Below, piece after piece: positions 19,914 to 31,300 of a DNA stretch of 49,534 nucleotides. The notes under the pieces are model-generated. The model had not been told where the DNA came from. It searched no databases and saw only the letters and a program-made list of their open reading frames with translations. The first letter of the stretch is position 1, and every line of letters starts with the position of its first letter. Both the position numbers and the translations under genes were made by a program. The stretch is from Azolla pinnata (lineage: Eukaryota > Streptophyta > Polypodiopsida > Salviniales > Salviniaceae), in the NCBI GenBank assembly GCA_037176905.1, contig JBBBWG010030276.1:1-49534 (forward strand), given 5' to 3'.

Positions 19914-22900
19914 TCATGCTGTTTTTTGTTTGGATGTGGAATCCGCCAAGTGTGATAGAATATAATAGCCTGGTATGGTTATAAGTGACCCGAGAATACC
20001 AAGGAACTTCAACGTCTGGAATAGATTTAACTGCAACAAAAGATACAGATCCATGAGAGCAACATAGATATGCATTATTCGGTTTACTACCACAACAAAT
20101 GATGGGTTTATCACAGTTTGTGAAATTGATCAATGTTCTAATCTTTAATAAGATTACCTTTCAAGATCAGTAATAGGCTTGTTTCTTTATGTTCTTTAAA
20201 TGGCTACCTATCACACTATATTTCAAGGACTAACCACCACCTTGGTTGTATAATAATACAACCTACATCTATACTATAATGTATACACCACCTATATGCA
20301 CAGTTTTATGAAGGAACCAGGATGAACAAGACTGGATGCTATATTTCAAAATCGAATAGTTTACTGAATGTAGCAACAAGTTTCCTTCTGTAAAATGCAT
20401 AATATGTTTCTGACCTTTAACCAAAATAGCACATAAAGGCCCAGAATAGCTGCAATGCCAGCATGGAAGCAAAGAGCAGCGGCTGTTGGAAACCCTGATT
20501 TTGGGAACAGCTTGAGATTTGTATCCAAAACATTCAGCTGTAACAGATAAGAACTATGAATTAAGACACCAGCAGGACATAAGATTACAACAGCAAAGAA
20601 TAATAAAGGGGATAGAGTCAGTTGAGTTTTGAAAGTTACCCCAACTAGAAAGCCCAGCAATGGCAGAAGAGTTAAGACAGTGAACGCAGTTGAGAGTGAT
20701 GAAGGTGCACGTTTATCAGCTTGTCTAAATATGTGAGCTATCTCAGGCTTGGGTCCATATGGTGAAGGGATTTCTGTTGCAGTAGGCTTCTGTACGCCAT
20801 CTGGAGCATCTGGCAAATCTAGTTCTACTGTTCCCAAGCTCCATATAAGCGAGTTCTCCTGTACCAATATTATCATATTGAACAATCCCTAATCTGCACA
20901 TTTACATAAACAAACATACATACAATAGATGACTTTAAAACTTGTTCTAACCATAGTATCATCACCAATACTTAATTCGATTGTGTACACTCCAGAGAGA
21001 TATTGGAGCTTCTTTTCTACAAGAGCTAGAAGATCCTGCCAAACAATGTAATATCTCCCAAATAAATCCGAGTGGAGTATTGTTGACTAATCACATTGAG
21101 CAAGTGATTTGATATTCATACCAAGGTCAGTTCAAATCGTTGCCCAGTTGAGGTCAATAGAAACAGATGTTCAGCTTTGCTCTCATGGGTTAACTTTATG
21201 AATACCTGAAGCAGTTACCTAAATCAGCGTTGGTTATGACACATCTTTAGTTTTACCATTCCATTGTTAAATCTTCGTATAAAGCACCTGGTGTGGCTGG
21301 ATGGGGTTCTTCAAAGGAGAAAGCACATCCACTGCAAAGTGCAGCTTCTGAAGATGAGTTGCAAAGAGTGAAACCTGTTCCTTGGCTGATGGATCCCACC
21401 TATAATTAACAAGCACATGCAGCAAGGAATATACAGGGCAAGTTACAAAGATACTAAAAATCAATAACCCTTCATGAATCGGTGTTTTTTTGTGGTGTTA
21501 AGGCAGAAAATGGGTAAATTATTTATTGCCATCAGGTCACTAAGCCTAAACATTTTAGTATGAGTTTCAGCCAGTGCTCTCAGAAAAAAACGTATTCATT
21601 CCTGTGATGCATATTCGTGTTATCACACCTCTTGGTTATGTCTGCACTCCCAGTATCGCTGTCAAGCACTCTTACTTCCACATTTTCAATTGATGCCAGA
21701 CCAGTAACTAGGATTGTCTTGGTAGGAAGATTGCCTACAACATAAACACCTTCTTGTAGAGGTTTGGCCTGTGGCATCAGCAGACACCATGAGAAACACC
21801 CAACATGGAAACATGCTCAAGATTCTGTTAAAGCATAAAAACAAATAAATTTGGACAAAAAACTTACCTCAAACGCTACAATATATTTACCCAGATCAAG
21901 CTTGCTGTCAGCTATTTGTAGTGTGTGAATGATATTATCATCCTTGGGTTCAAGAACCTGCGGATAATCTCATCAGTCAGATTTTACCTGGTGGAATGAG
22001 AATATTCGACATTTTATTCAATTTAACTCAACCAGGACTCAACCTTATTAGTCAAAACCGGCTTTTTCTGGCCTTCCCTTGTTGCTTTACTTATTGTTAT
22101 GCTTGCTGGAACTGCTGATCCTAACACTGTTGTGACTGTAACCTAATAATATTTTTCAAATGAATCATCAGTAAACTGGCCATGACATTCCACAAATGTG
22201 ACCATTCCATATAAAGAGAAATTATGTTTCAAAAATCACTGAAAAAATCTTTAGCAAAAATACCTCAAGCGCACTCCTTTCAGTTTGTGAAAGAACTGAT
22301 GGGGATACAGATATCACCAATGGTACCGCAAAACTGTCCAGAAAATAAGCTCTCATCACAGTTCTGATTGGAAGTTTAAGATATGTAAGACTACAGAAAT
22401 GAGCTTTAATTAATACCTGTTCGAATCTAATGCACTCAATGCATCCAAAATATAGAATGTATCCTTGCTACTCCCCAGTATCCCAGCACTTAGAAAGAAG
22501 TTTGCTATCCCAACAATCTTTTCCGACGAAATCTATGGAGGATAAAATATATAATGAATAAAAAGAGAATCCAAATCAGGCTTCAACGCATTAATCCATA
22601 TAGCAGTAGAAATCAAATTGAAGTTTGTGACCAGAAAATTTTATGAGCTACCTTGAATCGCCCTGGAATGACAGAAGCAAGTGCTTTTACTCCTTTAATT
22701 ACATGGGAAGTAGCTGCTAAGGGCCCCCCGATGCCACTAACAACATCCACTTCCTTCTCACTAAAAAAGTGGGTACCATCCTCTGTATATTGCCATTCAG
22801 TTTAGCAGATGAGTTTATATATCTATGAAAAACGAACATCTTTGCAAGTACAGATATGATTTCATGATCAAAACTTGGTTAGAACAATTACCATATTTCT

Positions 22901-25900
22901 CTATAGAATCAAAGAGCTTGCTGGGTATGGTTCTAAGGGATCTAATCTGCACAAAATGAAATTTATTCACTGCACTGATAGAGAAAACGGTGATAGTAAA
23001 TTATACAGTAAGGAGAAATGTTTTCTGAGGACTGACTGTCGATTCATCAATAGAAGATCCAGCTATGCTGACCAAATTACCAAGCGTCTCCAATGCAATT
23101 CCTAAAAAAAGTTCAGAGTTAAAAGGAGCCATATTTTAAGTTTAAGGGAATCATATACAAATCGACCATATCCAAGCTAGATAAATAACCATTTTGCTCT
23201 AAGAAGATATAGTCATGACTGTTATGATAGTTTACAAACTTATGTGGACAAGCACTGGCATTGGGTAAAGGGGCAACTATGAGAATGGTCACTTATTTTC
23301 ACCCTAATCTCACAGCGGTAGTAATCGGAAGCAAACATCCTAATCCCAGGGTATAAGCACTTGATAGGAAATATGTTCTGCATGTACGGACCAGTCATGG
23401 TAGGTCTTCATCCTAATCCCAGGTAGTAGTATAATATATGGTGATAATAGGTCGTAAGCCTAATCCTTGGGGAGTAATTCCTAGCAGATGTCATAAATCC
23501 AGAGCCCTATGCAATCACCTCAACTAGTTTGATGATGGTACAAGAAACGCTTCCAGTATTGATCATAGAAGTAACATTTCCAAAGGTTGACACATTTCTA
23601 TCTTGTATAAGATTATCATTCCAAGCTAGTTCATGTGCCCTGAATTCTTCATCTAATAACGCAGCCCTTTTGAGAAAACATTGAATGGACATTGGTATAT
23701 GTAGCTTGTAGGTGTAGCTTCTCATCCATGCGACTTAGTAGGCCATCAGTATTTGTTGTAACTCTATTTCTATGTGAACCATCTAAGAAAAAATACGAAC
23801 TACCAAATGAATATGAAATTCTTGAAGGAAAAGGCTATATTATATGTACATACACACACAAACACCGCATTTTCAGTCTAGTAAATTTGTACCAGCAGCT
23901 TTGGCAGTTGACACATCCTCATCTGCACCATACTTCCAGGTACCATCCTGTTGAGACAATGCCTGAAACAAACAGCATAAACACCTGGTCAGAATATAAT
24001 ATTGATATCATTTCATTTTTTAGGTTCAGTTAAATTCTTCATGAGGAGAAAGAATAACCTTTATGGCATCGAAAACACATGCACCATTCTCTAGTTCCAG
24101 GTCATTTTTGATCCAGCTCTGTTCATTGTGCAAGGAAACATGGAAAAATGTAAGATTTATAATTCCTTTACTGAGAAATCATTCCACAAAACATAAGGGA
24201 AATCAATTTAACTGACCTTCAATACAGAAAGTGTCCCCACAGAAAAATACAAATTCAATAATCCATCCTCACTGCTCAGAAGTGACTGCAAGTTTGAAAT
24301 TGTGACCTGCAGATGGAATCCCTAATCAGAGACAACCAACCCAATTACTGAAGTAGATTAGATTAAGAGAGTAACAAATCTGACCTTAATATCAGCCTCA
24401 ACTACAGAACATCGTAGCAATTGGCCTACTTTGGAGGCATAAAAAACATCTTTCAAAGGAGAGTTTGAAGAAGCCAACACTTTGCCGATATTCTCACAAG
24501 TGGCTGGGTCCTCTTGTTCAACACCAAGCACTTGTAAGGCTCTCAAGACATTATACTTGTCTTCCAAACTGTTCAAAGTACAACACCGGAAAGAGTAAGA
24601 AATTACAGATTGAGAGAAGTTCATCTTCCCAGATGTTGAAAGAACTATGCATGAAAGAACAACATACACAAAGTTGGCCAGCAAACAATGGGTAACCTCA
24701 AGTGTTTCCAAAAAATAATAGGAAACAAGCAAAATCAACGGAACATATTTCAAGATACACAAAAGGAACAAAACCAACTGAGATATTAAAAGAAAGGTTT
24801 ATTTTGAATGATAGATCAAATAAATTTGTCAAAGAGAAACACCGTTCATGTGAGCTGCACAAGCATTCTAAAACAACTATCCTTCATAAGATACATAGGA
24901 TCATGGAAATAATTCACAGCAAATGACATGTCGGCATATCAATCTTAAAAATATATGCTTCCTTACAAGAGCATAAAAAACTGGCCAACATTTTTCTGTT
25001 AATGATAGATTATTGGTGTAATAGATCAACAAAGAAAGACCTTTATGATGGCAGCAACAATAACAAGACAATATTTTTACTCCTGCGAGATCTGAAGAAA
25101 AATTTTAATCCTTCTCCAAAGTATGAAAGAGATTGAGAAGCTTTCAAGCTGATTAAATTCACAAATACGAGAAAGAGTCTTTCAAGCTGGTTAAATCATC
25201 AATAGAAGAAAGAAACTTCTAGGGCTGTAGAGACCATGAAGCATATCATAAATAGTGCAAAGATGGAGAAATTCCCAAGATTATGTCAGGATCTCAGATA
25301 ACCTAATATTGATACAAAACTAGCAAGAACATGATACCACAACTGAAATAAACATCAGCTCTACGCAACATGATTCAAAGTGAAAAAGGGTTTGCGGTTC
25401 AAAAATGAAAACCATCAGTTTTACAAAACTAACATGATCATGACACCGATTTACAAAATTAAGATAGTAAAAGCTAACGGCAACACGATACTACAGGAAG
25501 ATTCAGTATAAACAAGAGAAAGAATACTCTCGGCAGATCTAGCCTGGAAACAGATATTGACAGAGCATCAAAGAGTTGACGGGATTCCAAGAACTTTCCA
25601 ATTACAATACACTATATTTAACTTCCAAGGAATAAAAACATAATATATCAAGGTAAAAGGCCTATACAAAACTACCACCCCAGAATGTACCAATCCGGCA
25701 AATTTTATGATTCTCGGTTGGCAAATGTCTCACGACATTGCACTTATCTACGAAGAAATTACACATCGACACAACAGCAGATAGGGAAAAAGAGAGCATA
25801 ATCGGATTTTACACGCAAAAGAAAATTTGTTAAAGTGAGAGCTTGAAACGGAGTAAAACAGATCCGTGACAAATTCGTGGAGGAGAATACCTGGCCGAAG

Positions 25901-26060
25901 ATTCTCCGTAGAGCTTGAGGATGTGCACAGCGTCGGACTTCTCACGCTCGGAGAAGATCGCCGAGCTCGCAGATCCAGCACCACAGAGCTGAAGAAGATG
26001 GAGAAGAGGAAGGAGAAGGAAAGGAAGAAGAACAAGCGGCGATCTCGGTGAAGTCGACAT
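19914..26060 (-). CDS. RPN2: Ribophorin II, oligosaccharyltransferase subunit (RPN2/SWP1 family), 19 exons, 692 aa
   Basis: Exons: 25891-26060, 24385-24568, 24217-24306, 24059-24118, 23893-23962, 23037-23101, 22892-22946, 22652-22782, 22417-22532, 22264-22333, 22044-22142, 21868-21957, 21629-21768, 21288-21399, 21122-21205, 20952-21035, 20640-20858, 20415-20537 and 19914-20030. They sum to 2079 nt with every phase consistent, and 692 aa is the family's normal size. The start is followed by a hydrophobic signal peptide (residues about 8-25), then SLEDKYNVLRAL, a long lumenal region, the conserved 'PKPEIAHIFRQADKRAP', and three C-terminal hydrophobic segments ending with QLNLFQTLKFLGILGS. The protein belongs to the ER-membrane complex that transfers the lipid-linked glycan to Asn-X-Ser/Thr. 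The Arabidopsis homologue is known as HAP6. It ends in SKQKTA with no KKxx motif. Housekeeping gene, apparently intact. Confidence 0.96.
24569..25890 (-). other. Ribophorin II intron 1 (1.3 kb)
   Basis: The largest intron of the gene, between donor CCAG|GTATTC and an acceptor ending AACAG. AT-rich, with no repeats or open frames that look coding. It separates the signal-peptide exon from the rest. Confidence 0.85.
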
Positions 26061-26189
26061 GGGAGAATGAAGTACTTGTGCAGCGATACGAGGGAGGAGC
26101 TGCCCGATTGGCGAGGAGAAGGTCAGATGGCCATGGCGAGGATTTTCAGATCTGTGTCTGTTGTTTTTCCTGTGCATTCAATGGAGAAG

Positions 26190-26308
26190 ACCTAAAGCAC
26201 AAGAAGAAGAAGAAGAAGAAGAAGAAGAAGAAGAAGAACGTGAGTTTTAGTGGTAAATTTGTAATAACAGGATTCGAACCCGGGCGGGTCAAAAGGCCGT
26301 GTTAAGCA

Positions 26309-26339
<31 letters not shown>

Positions 26340-26880
26340 AAGAGTTATCTAAATGCAGAGGAAAGACCTAAAGCAAAAGAAGAAGAAGAAGAAGAAGAAG
26401 AAGAGTTATCTAAATGCAAAGGAAAGACCTAAAGCAGAAGAAGAAGAAGAAGAAGAAGAAGAAGAAGAAGAGTTATCTAAATGAAGAGGAAAGACCTAAA
26501 GAAGAAGAAGAAGAAGAAGAAGAAGAAGAAGAAGAAGAAGAAGAACAGTTATTTAAATGTAGAGGAAAAACCTAAAGCAGAAGAAGAAGAAGAAGAAGAA
26601 GAGTTATCTAAATGTAGAAGAAGGACCTAAAGAAGAGAAGAAGAAGAAGAAGAAGAAGAAGAAGAAGAAGAAGAAGAACGTAAGTTTTAGCGGTAAACTG
26701 TAACAACAGGATTTGAACCCGGACGGGTTAAAGGGTCGTATTAGCATAAGAAGAAGAAGAAGAAGAGTTATCTAATGTAGAGGAAAGACCTAAAGTAGCT
26801 GAAGAAGAAGAACGTGAGTTTTAGTGGTAAATTGTAACAACGGGATTCGAACCCGGGCGGGTCAAAAGACTATACTAGCA

Positions 26881-26911
<31 letters not shown>

Positions 26912-27075
26912 AAGAAGAGTTATCGAAGTGTAGAGGAAAGACCTAAGACCTAAAGCAGAAGAAGAAGAAGAAGAAGAAGAAGAACCTGAGTTTTAGTGCT
27001 AAATTGTATCAATAGGATATGAACCTACGCGGGTTAAAAAGTCGTATTTAGCATGAAAAGAACAAGAAGAAGAAG

Positions 27076-27106
<31 letters not shown>

Positions 27107-27252
27107 TGGAAGAAGAAGAATTATCTAAATGTAGAGGAAAGACTTGATGCAGAAGAAGAAGAAGAAGAAGAACGTGAGTTTTGGTGGTAAATTGTAACTA
27201 CGGAATTCGAACCCGTGCGGGTTAAAAGGTCATATTAGCATAAAGAAGAAGA
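26190..27252. repeat. Composite AAG array with two interspersed modules (one tRNA-like)
   Basis: AAG tracts of 10-40 bp alternate with module A (AGTTATCTAAATG(t/c)AGAGG then AAAGACCTAAAG, about eight copies) and module B of about 72 bp at 26239-26310, 26677-26748, 26811-26882, 26983-27054 and 27171-27242. Module B contains GGGATTCGAACCCGGGCGGG or a variant. On the minus strand this reads CCCG..CGGGTTCGAATCC, which resembles a tRNA T-arm and the RNA polymerase III B box, preceded by CTTTTAA or CTTTTGA, the anticodon loop sequence of tRNA-Lys(UUU). The array lies just upstream of the ribophorin II gene. Confidence 0.88.
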
Positions 27253-28397
27253 GTTCTCTAAATGTAGGTGGACTTGGACAACTGTGTTTTTCCTGTGCCT
27301 CTGTGTTTGTGCATGCCAAACGAAGCGCGCATATAATTTATTGGTGTTGGGAAAGATCAATGTTTTTAGGGATTAGGGTTCAGGGTTTAGGGTTTAGGGT
27401 TTAGGGATCCATTGGATTTGTGTTTATGTTGGTGTTGGGAAACCGACATTTAGGGTGTAGGGTTTTAAGGGTTTAGGAATCTGTTGGATTTGAATGTAGG
27501 TGCCTCTATGTTCGCGGCTCGCTGCATGTGTGATGACCTTTGCTTATATGCGGCTCTGACTCGATTATCTGGTCTGCTGGAGAGTGTGATCTTACGCTCT
27601 GATCGCTTGATTCGGCCTCAGCTCTACCCTATCCATACTTGGTTCAAGCAAGAGCCCAAGCGAGATGCATTTGGATTGTGTTTGCACAATGCTATATAGA
27701 CAGATAACAAATCTTGCCAAAATAGGACCCCGCATCTGGTTAATACAAGACTTGGAAATGCATTTTCGATTGTGCTTGCACAATGCTATCGACAGATAAC
27801 AACTCCTGCCAAAATAGGACCCCACATCTGGTTACTACAAGCCTCAACCATTCTGCTGACAATCCACTCTATGCTGCCGATCAGAGAATAATGCCCTAGG
27901 TTTACTTAGTATCCAATTAGTCACCATGTTTCATTGCATTGACGATTCCCATCATCATTGAAACGGTCTACTTAACAACCATCAACGTTCAGATCATGAC
28001 ATTCTTTGTCATTTTTGCCTTCAACATGCTGAGCATGGGCATATCTTGCGCTTAATAAAGAAATGCAGCATGATTCGACACAACGATGGAAAAAATGTGT
28101 TATTCGACATCTGCTGCAATGATACAGGAGCCAGATTGGACGCTACCCTGCATGATGTCCAACATAGTTACGCTTTTGAACACCACGGAAACAAATCTAC
28201 AACCATTCCTATTGTTACACAGCACACTGAGGAAACAAATGGATCATTTGCAAAGGCAATTAAATCGTTGGAAATCGCTTGTTAGCATCTAAACTCCAGA
28301 AAGTATCGCAAAAGTTTGGGTTCCGATGGGTCATACCATTCATAACTGAAGCATAACAATCAATTAGCGGAATAAGAATGCTAGCATTCATCCGCCA
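27253..28397. other. Spacer with telomere-like block and a 93-bp duplication
   Basis: TTTAGGG units lie at 27365-27408, with looser copies to 27480. A diverged tandem repeat of about 90 bp covers 27665-27757 and 27758-27843 (GCATTTxxGATTGTG.TTGCACAATGCTAT...CCAAAATAGGACCCC). No gene is recognised. The right end is the 3' flank of the PF20 gene. Confidence 0.6.
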
Positions 28398-31300
28398 TCA
28401 CCCCCATACTCTGAAAGTACAATCGGTGCTTCCTGAAACCAGAAACTGGCACAGAGGATCGAAAACAACTGCTTGCACCACATCCTCGTGGCCGACTAGC
28501 TCTATGATGGGAACAGCACATTCGTTCACATCGAAGCTGGCAACGAACGAAACAGAAGAAGCCGATTTCAGGACAATGCATATAATTTTCGTCAAATCCG
28601 CCACGAATACAAATGTAGGATGGCAACCGGGGCCCAACCCACGCATTCGTGACAAAAAAAAAACGAACGAAATATGCGTGCGTCCAAAAGCAATTCTACT
28701 AAAGCCACGATCTCATCGTGAATACAAAAAAAAAAATATAAGATGAAAATTTCTTTAGTTCCAGAGACAGGATTAGTTCCTCACCATTTGATGGCATTGT
28801 CACTACTCGCAACGGCAATGACGTTTCCGCTCTTGTCAAATGCACACTTGTTTGCCGCATTTGGTCCGGTGTTGACAGTTAGAAACTCGGCCACTTTCCG
28901 CGTATCCCACACTTTGACAATGCCCCTCGAGTCCACGGATGCCACCAACGTTCCCTGCCCAGACAAAATCCAACAAGCATATTGTCCAGGATGTTAATCG
29001 AATCGCCTCAAAATTTCAAACAGATTACATCTTCTCTCCATCTGCAAATTTCAAATCTGCAAGATGGATGGGTATTGCAGATGAAATGGAATCCGTAGAT
29101 TATCAGCATGCTTGGATATGCATTAACAAGCTTGGAATTCAGTGATATGTATATATTGACAATGAAGTTATGGTTCAACAGATGCATCGATATACATATA
29201 GATATAGATATATCACTGAACAGCAACGCTTTTAATCCGTATTTCATTTCGAATTCCAAGCTTGTTTCAAAATTTTGGTTTTTGGTTCAAATACAGATAT
29301 AGATATATCACTGAACAGCAAGGATTTTAATTCCGTATTTCATTTCGAATTCCAAGCTTGTTTCAAAATTTTGGTTTTTGGTTCAAAATTTTGGTTTTAG
29401 GTTCAAATATAGATATAGATATATCACTGAACAGCAATGATTTTAATCCGTATTTCATTTCGAATTCCAAGCTTGTTTCAAAATTTTGGTTTTAGGTTCA
29501 AATATAGATATAGATATATCACTGAACAGCAAGGATTTTAATCCGTATTTCATTTCGAATTCCAAGCTTGTTTCAAAATTTTGGTTTTTGGTTCAAAATA
29601 TAGATATAGATATATCACTGAACAGCAAGGATTTTAATTCCGTATTTCATTTCAAATTCCAAGCGTGTTTCGAAATTTTGGTTTTTGGTTGAAATATAGA
29701 TATAGATATATCACTGAACAGCAAGGATTTTAATTCCGTATTTCATTTCGAATTCCAAGCTTATTTCAAAACTTTGGTTTTTGGTTCAAAATTTTGGTTT
29801 TAGGTTCAAATATAGATATAATTGTATCACTGAACAGCAAGGATTTTAATTCCGTATTTCATTTCAAATTCCAAGCTTGTTTTCAAAATTTTGGTTTCTG
29901 GTTCCAAAATCGCTAGCCGTTAAGAAAGATACCTTTGGGTTAAAAACAGCATAGCTGCAAGATGCCTGGTGGCCGTAGAAGGTTTGAACGCAGAGCGATG
30001 TTCGAGCATCCCATAAGCTGACAGTCTTATCGCTCGACGCGGTACACAATATGCTGCTGTATGCCTTCCATGTGACAGAATTGACTGAATCCACATGACC
30101 TCTCAATGTCCCTCGACATTTGAGACTGGCGACACCAAAACCAAATCTCATGAGTACACACCACATATCAAAACAGAAATCCACAATGCCACGATCGGAT
30201 TGCCTTATTCAAAATACAGTTCTAGTGAACGGAATTTGAACGAAATCTCATGAGTATACACCATATGTCAAAACAGAAATCCACAATGCCATGATCAGAT
30301 TGCCTTTAATAAAAAATACACTCTATAGAACAGAATTTGGATACACCATATATCAAAACAGAAATCCACAATGCTATGATCAGATTGCCTTAATAAAAAA
30401 TACACTCTATAGAACAGAATTTGGATGAAACTTCGGACAGCCACTGTCATATGCATACATATACATATATGCATGCATCAATGCAGTCAGTGTCACATAC
30501 ATGCACACATGTATGTGCATACGTGCATGGCGCATGCGCATACAGATGTATGTACAGAATACACACATATGAGAATACACATAAAAAAAAACAAAATGTA
30601 ACTAGTGGTTGAGAGAGAATGACCCTTCTAGATCCCAAATCCGAGCTGTATGATCCAAGGATGCACTAGCAAGGACATCACCGCTATCATGGTATGATAC
30701 AGACCAGACTGCCTGCAAGAATAAAGAGAATTCAAGAATTTAGTTTGAGAAATTTGAACTCATCCATAATGTTTTCCTTGTCTCAAATCATCAGTTTGTC
30801 TTCAGAGATCATACTTGTGTGTGATCTAAAAAGGTCTGAATGCACCGGGCCTTCTCGAAGCTCCACACTTTCACAGTGCAGTCCCCAGATGAAGATGCCA
30901 GTTGCATGCCCCTATTCATTATTGTCAGCAAGTAAATTTTATGTTTCCCAACAATAGTAATCAAACTCTTGAAGTTAAGATCATATATGCTTTTTTGTTT
31001 CAACCTAGGGTGGAAGTCGAGACCAGCAACCCATTCTTTGTGTCCATCACCTGTCATTATGAGGTCTCCATCAGGAAGACCCCACATCTTCCATGTTGCA
31101 TCATCTGAAGCAGTTGCCACAACGGGCTTTCTCGGGTGAATAGCCACGCTGAAATTGCAAAAACTTTGAATCAAAATTTTATTTTGAGAACTGCCATAAC
31201 AGTGTGGAGATTTAAAAAGCCAGTGTCAAACATCGAGATATTCCTTGATGTTCTAATCCTTTCAGAAATATCATATCCTAGACTACGGAGAATCATACAA

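Noticed and set aside
26239..27242. Complete tRNA genes suggested by the TTCGAATCC motifs
   Set aside because: Only a T-arm-like and anticodon-loop-like portion is seen; no D-arm or acceptor stem pairing, and the internal spacing is too short.
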